A stretch of DNA of 64,000 bases from Filosporella fistucella (GCA_030077755.1 JAQJZZ010000001.1:744001-808000); one strand, 5' to 3'. Shown: positions 46,192 through 57,682, counted from the first letter of the stretch. The notes: generated by a model not told the origin, from the sequence alone. Numbers and translations: made by a program.

Positions 46192-47964
46192 ATGTCTGCT
46201 GAGAAACGTCCCGAAGACATCAACAGTAATCCTATCGGGCAATCGAATGTCACTTCTACCACAAACTCTCCAGCCTCCAAGTCGAAGACATCAATTGAGA
46301 TTGAAATCTCCCAGAGCCCTGTTCTTGGACCAAAAGATCTCAACGATGATGATCTAGCAGAACCGGAGGAGGAACTTCAATCTCCTTGGCCATGGGCTCG
46401 AAAATCTCGCAAGCCAGTTGACATCGATGCAACTGCTACTCCAAGGAGTGTATTTGACGATCCCGCAAATGCCCAATTTTATCTCCCTCGTACCGATCAT
46501 GAGAATTATCACCGGTTCGATATTTCAGAGAGGTGGACATATCGGGAAGAGCGTAAAGTAAAACGCAAGACAGATATCCGGATATTCCTCTGGATTCTCG
46601 TCATGTTTTTCGCTCTCAACATCGACCGTGGGAATCTTGGAAATGCAGTCGCAGATAATCTTCTGAAGGATATCCATATCAACACCAACGACTACAATCA
46701 AGCTCAAAACATGTACCGCATCGGGTTTCTGCTATCAGAAATTCCATCTCAAATGCTGGGAAAGAGAATTGGTCCTGATCGTTGGATCCCTGTTCAAATT
46801 ATCCTATGGTCTGTTGCTGCTGGAGGACAATTCTTCATGACCGGGCGAGCCAGTTTTTTTGCATGCCGTTTCCTGATTGGTGTGTTCATGGGCGGTTTCA
46901 TTCCTGATTCTATCCTCTACTTGTCTTACTTTTACAAGAAGAGTGAGATGCCAATGCGCCTGGCATTTTTCTGGTTCGTCGATTCCATGTCCGGTGTGGC
47001 TGGTTCGTTCATCGCATACGGTGTTCTTCATCTACGTGGAGTTGACGGGAAAGAGGGATGGAGATGGCTATTCCTCATCGAGGCCCTCATCAGCTTTGTG
47101 ATTGGTGTGGCAAGTTTCTTCTTCTTAGTCCCTGGACCTACCCAGACCAAAACTTTGTGGAACCCCAAGGGATACTTCACTGAACGAGAGGAGAAAATTA
47201 TCGTCAACCGAGTGCTCAGAGACGATCCATCAAAGGGAGATATGCACAATCGCCAAGCCATTACTTTGAAACAGCTGTGGCAAAGTCTGTCAGACTATGA
47301 TTTGTGGCCAATTTATGCTATTGGCATTCTGTTCCAGATTCCCGAAGGGCCTCCAAAATCCTATCTCACACTTACTCTCAAACAAATTGGCTTCAGCACA
47401 TTCAATACAACTCTTCTTGGCATACCAATCACGGTCTTTGCGTCACTCAATATGCTGTGGGTCACCTATCTCACCGAACGCTTCCAGCAGCGAGCTTACA
47501 TTGGAGCTCTGTCCCAAATCTGGGTGCTGCCACTTTTGATCATTGAATACACATCCGTGCAATCGATCTCGCCATGGGGTCAATACGCAGTTTTGTTCTT
47601 CCTCTTGGCACAGCCTTCCGTCCACGCAGCACAAGTGGCTTGGTGTTCGCGCCTCAGTAACGCAGTCAGAACCCGTGCTGTCAGTGCGTGCTTGTATAAT
47701 ATCACCATTCAACTTTCAGGTATTGCTTCTTCCAACATCTATCGCAATGACGACAAACCTCTGTATAAGCGGGGTAATCGACAGTTGGTCATCATCAACG
47801 TAGCAGTAATCATATTGTATTTGCTTACGAAAGTGTATTACACATTACGAAACAATTACAAGACGAAGAAGTGGAATGCAATGACTAAGGAGGAGCAAAC
47901 TTGGTACTTGGCGAACAGTTCTGATTTGGGAAACAAGAGACTTGATTTTCTGTTCGCAAGCTAG
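46192..47964 (+). CDS. MFS anion:cation symporter (Dal5/Tna1-like)
   Basis: Single-exon plasma-membrane transporter, 590 residues, of the anion:cation symporter branch (allantoate, nicotinate, pantothenate and biotin permeases). A long hydrophilic N-terminus (about 130 residues) precedes helix one, FLWILVMFFALNIDRGNLGNA, which carries the family DRGN signature. FLLSEIPSQMLGKRIGPDRWIP and GWRWLFLIEALISF are further family blocks; about 12 helices can be placed. The helices end near ILYLLTKVYYTL and a cytosolic tail follows. The sulfatase gene lies about 730 bp downstream on the same strand, so uptake of a small organic anion, perhaps a sulfated one, is a reasonable guess only. Confidence 0.9.
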   Translation: MSAEKRPEDINSNPIGQSNVTSTTNSPASKSKTSIEIEISQSPVLGPKDLNDDDLAEPEEELQSPWPWARKSRKPVDIDATATPRSVFDDPANAQFYLPRTDHENYHRFDISERWTYREERKVKRKTDIRIFLWILVMFFALNIDRGNLGNAVADNLLKDIHINTNDYNQAQNMYRIGFLLSEIPSQMLGKRIGPDRWIPVQIILWSVAAGGQFFMTGRASFFACRFLIGVFMGGFIPDSILYLSYFYKKSEMPMRLAFFWFVDSMSGVAGSFIAYGVLHLRGVDGKEGWRWLFLIEALISFVIGVASFFFLVPGPTQTKTLWNPKGYFTEREEKIIVNRVLRDDPSKGDMHNRQAITLKQLWQSLSDYDLWPIYAIGILFQIPEGPPKSYLTLTLKQIGFSTFNTTLLGIPITVFASLNMLWVTYLTERFQQRAYIGALSQIWVLPLLIIEYTSVQSISPWGQYAVLFFLLAQPSVHAAQVAWCSRLSNAVRTRAVSACLYNITIQLSGIASSNIYRNDDKPLYKRGNRQLVIINVAVIILYLLTKVYYTLRNNYKTKKWNAMTKEEQTWYLANSSDLGNKRLDFLFAS

Positions 47965-48689
47965 GTAGCAGAGAGTTAATCGATTGATGTCTTGATGGTA
48001 AAGCAGAAGAGCCATACATGTTGATAGGCGGTTCGAGCAATCACGGTACATAGAGCGTGTGTTCTCACCCTCATATATGGAGAGGGATGCTATTTGCTTC
48101 AACAAATGATACATAACATTTCTATAAACTTTCTTGCTCTTTGAACATTAATGCGATTTTGAATATTCATTATTCCACCGGCGTAGCCACACACTCTACA
48201 ACTGAACCTTATTAGAAGCACTGAGTATCAGTCTTTTGATGCACCAGAACTCGCGCGATCACTGAAAATCTTACTGAGACTTTCCACCACAGTTCAGACA
48301 AGCTTCCCACCACCATGGTTGACCCATATTTCAAGCTGTGCCAGGTTCGGGGCTGTTACCCAATACCGCTTAGACAAGGTGTGCTCCCCTGAATGCCTTG
48401 CACAGCTGCCACACTATCTTCTGAAAAGTGGATCTGAGCCTGAATTAATCCGTGAATCTCACTTCATCAGAGTACAAATATCGTCTCATTCCGGTAACGT
48501 TGAAAGCACATCATTTCATGGATGCATTCCACAATCCATATTCGCACTTGAATATTTTCTTATCGCAATATCATGGAAAAACAACTTGGCTACCACTACG
48601 GACATCTCTCATCTTCTACTCCTAGGTGGTCACCTCTTTCTCAAGCAAGCTTTAGCTGCTCGTTATCGCTGTGAGAGTCCCAAAGAATC
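47965..48689 (+). promoter_or_regulatory. Upstream region of the sulfatase gene
   Basis: 725 bp between transporter and sulfatase on the same strand. The plus frame beginning at 48319 overlaps the sulfatase N-terminus in another phase and is not a gene. No clear core motif recognised. Confidence 0.45.
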
Positions 48690-50174
48690 ATGGCTGAACA
48701 TCACAACTCACCATCTACCCCAATTCCGAAGAAGAACATCTTGTTGCTTATCGCCGATGACTTGGGGAAAAACCTGGGCTGTTACGGCGCCGCAGTCACA
48801 ACCCCAAACATTGATGCCTTTGCTTCCCAATCCTCACTTTTCACTCATGCATTCACCAGTACCGCTTCATGCAGTAACAGTCGCTCGGTGATTTATACTG
48901 GTTTGCACACGCATCAGAGCGGGCAATATGGACTGGCCGGCAAGCAACATCACTTCGTCATCTTCGACAATATTACTACCTCCCCCGCATTTTTCAAACA
49001 GCACGGATATCTGACTGGATTAATTGGCAAGATTCATGTTGGGCCATACTCTGCATACCCATGGGAGGTACAGAAAGAAAGCATGACTCGTAATGTCGCC
49101 TGGGTCGCTGATCAGGCAGGGGAATTTTTCGAGCAGGCAAAGCAAGAAGACAAGCCTTTTTTCTTGACTGTTGGGTATATTGATCCGCATCGGGATATGA
49201 CTCGGGGTGGATTTGGAAATCAGGAAGTGACAGACGAAGCAAGGATTAAGGACATCCGATATGATCCACAGAACGTCGAAGTCCCACCCTATATCAACAA
49301 TTTGGAGGAATCAAGGTTTGAATATTCGGAATACTATCGCGCTATAAGTAGACTTGATCAGGGAGTCGGATTCATTCTAGAGAAGTTGAAGGCTTCGGGT
49401 TTGGAGGACGATACCTTGGTCGTGTTTCTCAGTGATAATGGGCCGCCATTCCTCAACTCAAAGACTACCTTATATGATGCAGGTGTACGATTACCATTTA
49501 TCGTTCGCAATCCCAAATCCAGCCCCGAGGCAAAAGGAATCGAGAATCCTAATATGGTTTCTTACGTTGACATCTTCCCTACTTTCCTCGACTGGGCTGG
49601 TCTTACCCCGCATGCTCCCGAGGGACTCGCAGGCGTATCCATCCTCCCCATCATCCAACAGAAGGGGCTCGTTCCTGAATCGGAATGGAAACATCACGTC
49701 TTCGGCTCCCATACATTCCATGAAGTCACAAACTACTGGCCTACCCGTTTCCTCCGCACTCGAAGGTATAAATACCATCGTAATGTTGCTTGGCGTCTCG
49801 ATTTTCCTTTCTCTGCCGATTTATACGGCTCACTGACATGGGATGCAATTCGGCATTCACAACCCCGTGGCAAGGATTCAGATATCATGGTTGGCCCAAG
49901 AAAGCTGCGAGACTATATTTTCAGACCACCGGAAGAGCTATATGATCTTGATAATGATCCATTAGAGGTTGTGAATTTGGCAAAGGAACCAGAGCACCAG
50001 GAGCTTCTTCTGGAATTAAGGGGTAGACTAGAGAAGTGGCAAGATGAGACTTTAGATCCGTGGCTGTATCGGGACGGTGTGAGCAAGAGGTTTATACAAC
50101 ATCATCTGAACGCGGGAATGATCGTCCCTGATAAGTTTGACTTGGATCTTGATGATGTTAGGGTAAGGAAGTAG
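48690..50174 (+). CDS. Type I sulfatase, sulfamidase (SGSH)-like
   Basis: Single-exon sulfatase, 494 residues, starting MAEHHNSPSTPIPKKNILLLIADDLG; no signal peptide, so probably cytosolic. It follows the N-sulphoglucosamine sulphohydrolase layout: metal-binding IADDLG, the modification site CSNSRSVIYTG, HHFVIFD, GKIHVGPYSAYP, GYIDPHRD, DQGVGFILEKL, FLSDNGPPF and the terminal DETLDPWLYRDGV. In the formylglycine motif C-x-P/A-S-R the third residue is Asn instead of Pro or Ala, while Cys and Arg are kept. The substrate may be a sulfamate or sulfate ester used as a sulfur source; the preceding transporter supports scavenging. Human-type heparan substrate should not be assumed. Confidence 0.88.
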   Translation: MAEHHNSPSTPIPKKNILLLIADDLGKNLGCYGAAVTTPNIDAFASQSSLFTHAFTSTASCSNSRSVIYTGLHTHQSGQYGLAGKQHHFVIFDNITTSPAFFKQHGYLTGLIGKIHVGPYSAYPWEVQKESMTRNVAWVADQAGEFFEQAKQEDKPFFLTVGYIDPHRDMTRGGFGNQEVTDEARIKDIRYDPQNVEVPPYINNLEESRFEYSEYYRAISRLDQGVGFILEKLKASGLEDDTLVVFLSDNGPPFLNSKTTLYDAGVRLPFIVRNPKSSPEAKGIENPNMVSYVDIFPTFLDWAGLTPHAPEGLAGVSILPIIQQKGLVPESEWKHHVFGSHTFHEVTNYWPTRFLRTRRYKYHRNVAWRLDFPFSADLYGSLTWDAIRHSQPRGKDSDIMVGPRKLRDYIFRPPEELYDLDNDPLEVVNLAKEPEHQELLLELRGRLEKWQDETLDPWLYRDGVSKRFIQHHLNAGMIVPDKFDLDLDDVRVRK

Positions 50175-51018
50175 CAAGGCATTTAGAATTTGCTTAAACA
50201 AACAACGATTGTGGGTTGCCCATCACCTTTGAGACTGATATTTTGCCAGTCTGTTGAGTGCAAATGGCCAAAGCAATCAGGCATTAGAACTTAAAGGTGA
50301 AGAGCATGCACATCAATTATTAGCAAAGCAAACCCCAAAGGTTTGTTGGGTACCATAAAGAATTCACGTCTGAAGGAGCTAGACACATAGATCTGAATTG
50401 ATTGAAGCCTTGGTAAAGTTATTTTTGCAAGCTTGTTGATGATACAGTACATTCAAACCAAATTTTTGACCGCATTATATCCATTGACGTAGGTGGCTGG
50501 GTAAATATCTCGAGAGTATTGAGCGACACGTATTTCGACTTGGAGAAATTCAAATTTGTTCTGCAAGTAGGCGGACTTCAAATTCTCTCTATCATTCTGC
50601 CCAATACAACCAAAACGAATCACTTGGGAAGTGAAAACTTGGATAGAAATATTGCAGAGCCAAATTGCAAACGGGTTTTAATATTCGCGCTCACTTTGCC
50701 CTTCACGAATAAAGCCTTCGCCCTCCGACCATGCTAGGTACAAAGCCGCAATCTCAACCAACGAATCATCCCCTCCACATCTCCTTCCTCCAACATTTTC
50801 TCCAACACAGTTACCTCCACTCACAGTCACTCTCAAGTCTTGCCTCGGCACACAGCAATACAACCACTCACGCTCTGATTTTGGGTACCTCGAACACAAT
50901 CCCATACATCTCCTCAGTCAAGATGCAAACGTTTCATCAAGATGGTGAGAGCCTCTATCAAGTTTTGTTCTCTGCAAGTGAATCTGCATAGGCACCTAAT
51001 CCCCTGCCTGAAGACAAA
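50175..51018. other. Intergenic
   Basis: 844 bp after the sulfatase. Nothing recognised. A short open stretch ending with ATGCAAACGTTTCATCAAG near 50923 could be a first exon of the broken 2EXR gene downstream, but this is not supported further. Confidence 0.4.
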
Positions 51019-51751
51019 ATGGTTGCTGTTCTTATGGTACACAATCCAACCAAGAACTATGCAACAACAGAGGAACAGCTCAGCCAAGCCTTGATGTCTA
51101 TTGCCCTTCAACCAGCCCAGATCACTACGGTCCAGCAGATGAATCTACGTACCAAGACCATCCAATTATCAGACCTCCCAATTGAGTTAAGGCTCAAGAT
51201 ATGGCAAAACGCATTTCCATAGGTTCAGATTGTGACGCGGGTTGTGGATAACGAATGCAAATACCATCTGGCCCCAGGAACGGAGAAGAACAGAACAGCT
51301 CTTCCAATAGCCCTTCACATCAACCACAAAAGCAGAGCAGAGACCCTTAAACGCTACGTATTCCTGTTCTACTATCCCATCAAGGAGATCATCGATTATC
51401 GAACAGTGATTCGGAAATCTTGGCGCGACCCTCGATTTTGCTTCAATCCTGAGCGAGACGAGCTGAGAGTATCGGTTGATCAACTTGTCGACGGCCATGA
51501 ATCCCGAGATTACTATGCCAGTGACCCGGAGCCATGATGGGAGTATATCAACAAACACATTCCGGCTCAAGGGGATTAATTCTCTCAGGGTGCGAGACAC
51601 CAAAGGATCTTTAGTGTTTTTCGATGAACAGATGTTTCGCTACAACACTGAGAATGATAGAGAGAAAGACTCTATTGGATGGTCACGCCAGGTAATTGTC
51701 GCCTCCGGAACTTTGAAACTTTGGATACCTCTCATATGTGAAACCAATTAA
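51019..51751 (+). pseudogene. Broken 2EXR-domain gene
   Basis: Remnant of the 2EXR family, abundant in Leotiomycetes and of unknown function. The N-terminal block IQLSDLPIELRLKIWQNAFP is the diagnostic F-box-like motif. It is followed at 51220-51222 by an in-frame TAG, after which the same frame continues with QIVTRVV, LPIALHINHKSRAETLKRY and FCFNPERDELRVS, all expected of the family. That frame ends at 51537, while coding-like sequence (INSLRVRDTKGSLVFF) runs on in another frame to 51751. One nonsense change and at least one shift therefore inactivate it. A CAG-to-TAG change would suit repeat-induced mutation or simple decay. Confidence 0.6.
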
Positions 51752-52291
51752 TAAGAAGTAAATTTAACTTCTAATATGCTGGGAGTAAGTTCAAATCCCA
51801 TTCTGGATGCTTAAGGATAGATGCAAGTTCAAAGGCCGGAACCCCGAAATTCGAGCGATGCAGGAGGAATACAATATTCTATCTGGTCCCCACCACTTCC
51901 ACATAATCTCGACCTCCTATTTGCCACCTTCAAGAATCATGCAATTCATCGTCCGAGATCCTCCCGATCCCGCCGTCTCGCTTCCCCTGAAACTTTATCT
52001 GCCGACAATATGACACGACATCGAAGGCGGGATTTGATACGTCCACAATACTTGCGTCGTCAAATTCAAAACTGTTCTTCGAAAAGATGCCGATAAAGAG
52101 TATAGAGCTTGTTCTGGCATGATGTTAAGCTATCTTAAAATCCCGTTTTGTGATGAAGAGGTCTATAAAAGGCTGAGATACCTCGTGTTAAGTTCCTTCA
52201 CTTCATCACAAGCAACCGTCTTCTCATTTGACAACAGCATCATATTCTCCTGCTTCAACTCTAGCAAGATAGTCAAGAACATCTCGCCAAC
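51752..52291 (+). promoter_or_regulatory. Upstream region of the nitrilase gene
   Basis: 540 bp without a supported gene. A tRNA-like T-loop string near 51786 was examined and rejected. Presumed promoter and 5' UTR of the cyanide hydratase-like gene. Confidence 0.4.
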
Positions 52292-53557
52292 ATGGTCGCA
52301 CACATTTTACACCTTCGAAAGTACAAGGCGGCGGCAGTTACTGCTGAGCCTGGCTGGTTTGATCTTCAGAAATCCGTCGAGAAGACTATTCACTGGATCA
52401 ATGAAGCTGGAAAGGCTGACTGCAAGCTCATTGCTTTCCCGGAGTTATGTAAGTTCAGAGATCTATCGCTATAAGTGGCCAAATTTAACCTCCTCTAGGG
52501 ATCCCTGGCTACCCATACTGGATGTGGAAGGTCACTTACCAGGAGAGCCTTCCATTGCTCAAGAAATACCGTGAGAACTCTCTCGAGTCCAATTCTCCCG
52601 AGATGATCAGAATCCGTGAAGCTGCTCGTGCCAACAAAATATTTGTTTCGCTCGGCTACTCTGAGCTTGACTTGGCATCATTGTACACCACCCAAGTGAT
52701 GATCTCCCCGACTGGTGAGGTGATCAATCACCGTCGCAAAATCAAGGCGACTCATGTTGAGCGTCTCGTATTTGGTGATGGAACAGGAGATACTACCAAG
52801 TCCGTCATTGATACCGAGATTGGCCGAATTGGTCACCTGAATTGTTGGGAGAACATGAATCCTTTCTTGAAGGCATACGCGGCATCGCTTGGAGAGCAGG
52901 TTCATGTTGCTGCATGGCCTTTGTACCCAGACGAGTCATCTCTCAAGTATCCTGATCCTCGTACCAACATTGCTGAGAGCCAGTCTGATGTAAGAAAGAA
53001 TCCATTAGGCGGTAGTGCTAAGCTGACATTTTACCTTCTAGCTCGTTACTCCAGCTTATGCCATTGAGACTGGAACTTTCACTCTAGCTCCCTTCCAGAC
53101 TATCACCGCAGAGGGTATTAAGCTCAACACTCCACCTGGAACTGAATTGGAAGACCCCGAGAAATATAACGGACATGCCAGAATCTTTGCGCCAGACGGA
53201 CGCAAGCTGGTTCCAAATCCAGCAAAAGATTTTCAGGGTCTCCTCTTCGTCGACGTAAACACACTAGACGCAAATTTTGGAAACCTGCTAAAATATGTTG
53301 CAGATCGATCTTGATGAGTGTCACTTGACCAAGGCCCTTGCTGATTTCGTAAGTGCATCCGATACAGAGACTGAGTGCTCAACTAACAACACCAGGGTGG
53401 CCATTACATGAGACCAGATCTCATTGGGCTCATCGTCGACCTTGATAGAAAAGATTCTGTCGTGGAAAAAGAGAAGAGTGCTGCTGGTATCAAGCAGATC
53501 AAAACCATCGATAGAGTTGGGCTCTCTGCCCCTCTCTCTGCTGTCGATGAAGAATAG
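52292..53557 (+). CDS. Cyanide hydratase / nitrilase
   Basis: Carbon-nitrogen hydrolase that hydrates cyanide to formamide or hydrolyses nitriles. Exons 52292-52448, 52499-52989, 53042-53254, 53304-53348 and 53396-53557 give 355 residues. The catalytic triad is visible: Glu in IAFPELWIPGYPYW (the Trp codon is made by the first splice), Lys in [10 protein letters not shown] and Cys in [12 protein letters not shown]. Further blocks [42 protein letters not shown] and [16 protein letters not shown] match fungal cyanide hydratases closely. Cyanide hydratases protect plant-associated fungi against host HCN and form large helical filaments. Sequence by eye cannot separate cyanide hydratase from arylacetonitrilase activity. 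Confidence 0.9.
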
Positions 53558-53811
53558 TCGAACAAATTTCTAGCGAGGTGCAGAAGACAATTCTGCTTCA
53601 TGTACAATTAGGCCAATAGCTACAGGTTTGAATAGAGAGAGGCGTATGGGAATCTCATCTTCGTTAGTGGGCATATAAAAAGCTATGGATCGAAAATAAT
53701 CGCTGCAGAATCCCCTCCATCCTAACTCCGGCATAAAATTTCAGAGGAATGTATGCCCAAAACATTTGCGTTCAGAATAAGTAAAGAGAACTGTTGCATG
53801 GAAAAGCATAA

Positions 53812-55385
53812 TCAGGAATCCTCTTCCACGAGATTCAAAGTTCTCTCTAGAGCTTTGATATCCATATCTAGCTCAGCTCGTTGCTTTCGCATGCCCTCTA
53901 ACTTCTCCCTCATCCACTCTTCACCCCCCGTGGGGAAGTCCCAGGATGGGCTTCCATTATAAGATCCTTGTGGACGAATTGTGTTGCCTTGAAGAAAGTC
54001 TCGGCTTCCATCAACCGATGATCGTGCCGACTCAGGTGATAGGGAAGAATGACATCGTTTCTGATGTTCGATGAGGTTATACTTCCTTGGGAACCCTCGA
54101 GTGTGGCGGTTACACGAAGTGATGGGGCAGCAATGTGTCTGTGATCCGTGTACCTCACGACTATGACGATCTAAACCTCCTTTGTCGCCGAACCGTGGAT
54201 GTTTGCAGTTTGGGACTTGACAAATGTAAGGCTTGCTGTGTTTGGCTTGGTGCTTGCTAAGATGTGTAAGTGTTAAGCACTTCGTGTTATCAGGTGAATG
54301 GTATACGAACTTTAAAGCAGCTTCAGAAGAAAATCTGAGATCTTGTGGACATTGAGGGTCCGAACATCGCAACTCGGGTGTATAAGAAACTGTGCTTCCG
54401 GAATCGATAGGGGTAACAATTGCAGGAGTCTCAGCTGCCATGCTATGCTCAGGATATGAGTTGATGAAAATTTGATCTCTGGAACGTGCAAGTCAGCCAC
54501 CAAGCACTCTGCTGCACTTCAATACGTTGCATATAGACTTGTTCGAACTAGGGATGACGCCATGTATACTCTACATATGACATACCCTGTGAAATGCTGC
54601 TGGCTGTCGTCAGGAGAGGTATTTATTTCATGATCAGCGATAGGCGCAAACGTCACATCTATGCATATGTTAGCACCTATGTCGATTGTTCTGACTTCAA
54701 AGCGCAACTCACTATCTTGCGCATTCCCGTAATTACTCAATGAAAATTGGTTCAATTGAGAATCTTTCAACTGGTTAGCATTGTCGGAACAAATCCACTC
54801 TGTGCGTAATTAATATAATCCCTTCGATACTGCAAGAAAGAAGGACGTAGGAAGAAGATAAGGACTAATAATCGGGCTGGACGAGAGGTATTAGATATGT
54901 ATGGTGATTTATGAAGATTTCCAAGCCCTACACGTACTATATGTGACATTATTTTGGTCGAAGGGGAAGTCGGGAAAGGATGGGTATTGTGAAATTCCAG
55001 TTCTTTGATTGAAGGATGGCCTGTGGAGGGGAAAGTAGTCTGCAATTTCCACTTCTTGGTTGAGGAGAGGCTGCGCAAGGGATGAAATCTTGGAATTACC
55101 GTTTCTTCTATCGAAGGGAACTTCAAAAGGGGATTGATATCCTGTAGCTACTGTACATTAGCCCCGACCACACGACATGTTAGCAATGACAGAAGAGGAG
55201 ACAAACTCACCAATTGATCCAGAATTCGTTAGAAAGGAGCCAATAGTGAAAGACTCTAAATCTTCAATGGAGTCAGGATTTGGCAAACTTAATTGGTCTG
55301 CATGAGAGAGACTGGTAATCTGTCTGAGACCTATAAACTCAAACTCAGATTGCTGAACATTATCGAAGTCAGTACAACTCTTCAT
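53812..55385 (-). CDS. C2H2 zinc-finger protein (putative transcription factor)
   Basis: Nuclear DNA-binding protein by inference. Exons 55385-55211, 55150-54938, 54799-54713, 54658-54586, 54478-54311 and 54256-53812 give 386 residues. The first 200 residues are polar and probably disordered (QPLLNQEVEIADYFPLH, SQYPSFPDFPFDQNN). The finger region begins at CSDPQC, runs through AALNKHQAKHSKPYIC, CQVPNC...LDRHSREVH and CCPITSC...YNLIEHQKRCH, giving two to three C2H2-like units. A C-terminal coiled-coil segment (MREKLEGMRKQRAELDMDI) ends the protein. The splice 54257-54310 removes a stop-free 54 bp intron that would break the first finger; without it the frame still reads, so a retained form is possible. 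Targets are unknown. Confidence 0.72.
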
Positions 55386-55603
55386 TTTGCCGATAGTGAC
55401 AGCAACTCACATCACGTCTAGCGGCGTCCTTTTATTAAAGCAAAAGTTTGGCAGCACTCCGTTGCTTCTTGGTAAGTTGTTCGGCGCGGGTGCAGGATGT
55501 TTATAACGTAAATGCTGTCAAAAAAAAAATTCCCGCACACATCAGATACAATGAAAATTTTGAGCCGCATAGGCAGAAAATCGAGTTACAGCACAAAAAC
55601 AAA

Positions 55604-56142
55604 GCCTCTCGCCTCGGAATCTGGGCGAATCTACCTTGGGATTTGGGCTGCCAGCCCAATAGCCTCACCTGATGACGTGGACAATAAGATTTCAAGTATA
55701 GATATCCCCAAGAATTGAGCGGCCGAGGCGGAGTCGCGCTGATTCTGGGGCAAAGAAATGCTCGCACGGCTGAAAAAAGTTTATTGCCCCGTTGTTATTC
55801 CAAGAGCGTTCAGGGCAGATTCTCAGAAATCAGTTCAATTCGGAGCGAAAAATGCTCAGTGTGCTGAATTGCACTTGCTTTTTCACCTGCCCGACATGTG
55901 GTGATCTGAGGCTGAGCTGACCACCAACCCGAGGCAACACCCAACTTGCCCAACTTCTCGGGCGAAATAAACCTTCACGGCTGCCGGAGTTGAGACAACT
56001 CGAGGTTGCTACAATCGCCAATGAGCTACTCTTCGCACGAAAATAGATACGTGAAATCTGATTGTCCACGTCACCGGCTGAGGCTATTGGACTGGCAGCC
56101 CAAAGCCCAAGTCAGATATGCCCCAATTCTGAGGCGTGAGGC
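55604..56142. mobile_element. Inverted-repeat element with arms of about 97 bp
   Basis: The left arm 55604-55700 and the right arm 56046-56142 are reverse complements with roughly 75-80% identity by eye. Shared strings include TTTGGGCTGCCAG, CCAATAGCCTCA and TGACGTGGACAAT. The 345 bp between encode nothing recognisable. This suggests a non-autonomous foldback or MITE-like transposon, or a decayed pair of inserted copies. Confidence 0.65.
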
Positions 56143-57682
56143 GCATGCATACACTGCATGCAAGCGTCGTACCGTATACGTAGTCGGCCTCGCAGTGAGC
56201 CTCACAAAAACAATCATATCACAGAATGAACGCATTGAGTAACACGTCACAGTTGGTTTTGGCGAGGTGGCTTTTCAGGTGGAATCCAAGCACCGCTTAA
56301 TGGATCGTGATAGTCTTTACTAATAGCTTCAAGATGAATTTGGTAAGAGCCTCGTTCGCTCAAATATCACCGTTCACTCAGCGGCAGAAAGTGATTTGTG
56401 GAGTAGCCTCATTGCTCATATGAGAAGACTTCGATACTCTGATTTGAACTACAATCATCACTTTTAAGGCTTGTCAAAACAATGCCATTACCAAATTTCA
56501 CTCAAAAACTTGATGTGCATAGATAGCAACACGGCAACGAATTCTGCGCATTTGCGTTCGACGATCAACGGAAAGAATCGATTTCTACTACTTTCCATTC
56601 CGATGAAGGAAGTTTTCGTTATTAGAACGGTCTTCAGGGAAGCCAACAGCATGGTAACATATTCACACACATACATATATCATTTCGCGAAAACTGTAAA
56701 GAAGATGATGAACTATTTTCTATATCATCACCAATAACTGATAAAGAAGACTTATTCGACCAAAATCTCGAAGGCAAAAGCAAAGCGTGGGGAAGCGGAG
56801 ACTTAGGGCCGGGATAGGAATATGTACAAGGGAGATGTCATGCAGTCGAGAGCCATTTTGCGGAGGATCTGCCGTTGATGCAAACGATGCAGAATATCAA
56901 CTTTGTTCGAGCTGAAAGATTTTGCATTTATTCAATGACGACAGAATGCTAAGACAATAATATTGGGAAGAAAAGTCTTGGAATCCCTATTAAGTACCCA
57001 TATACAGCTTAAATAAAAATCATCTGATGCCCTCCACGTACAATCTCGTCTCCAAATATCATGATCCAAGTCATCCCTCTCCAAAAGAGAGGGGTGTCCT
57101 CGCTTAACCCCCTGACCTCAAGATCTCCTTTACCCGCCTCCTTTTCCCGATCTCCCGTCGGTACCGCATCCGGGAGAAACTCCGTCTTTCAAAAACGCAC
57201 AAGTGTGTTTCGCATACAAGGATCAAGATCAGGTACGGAGAAAAGCAAAAGTAGAATGCGGAGGAATAGAGTTAAGGTTACCTTGGTGCGGGGTGTCGGG
57301 TGAGAAGTACCGGTTTGCTTCAACATTCGTTATTGTGAAATTTGAAGCAAGTGAAATAGTTCATAGGTTTGGATAATGAAGTGATGTTTGGAAATGAAGC
57401 AGGTGGAAAACAAGATAATAAATTTCACCCAAGGACCTCGGCATCCATGCATAGTATCAATCAAACAACTAATTTCAGAGCACATGGCACGAAATAGATT
57501 GCGGCTATATTGCACTCCCCAGTCCATACCCCAAACCTTATTTCTCCATACTTCTCACCCTCATTTTCTCGGAACGAGCCCGCCGGGACTTGTCTCACTC
57601 TATCATCTTAGTTACATCGTGACTTCTCTGTCCGTCCATCATTGGTGCACATTCGAGTTCTCAGAGAGGCGTGTAGTACTTG

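Noticed and set aside
48319..48891. 190-codon frame overlapping the sulfatase start
   Set aside because: The overlapping phase encodes the conserved sulfatase N-terminus; this frame is a shadow.
51755..51815. tRNA-like string (hairpin GAAGT/ACTTC and TTCAAATCC)
   Set aside because: The anticodon loop lacks T33, the T-stem does not pair, and no acceptor stem closes the fold.
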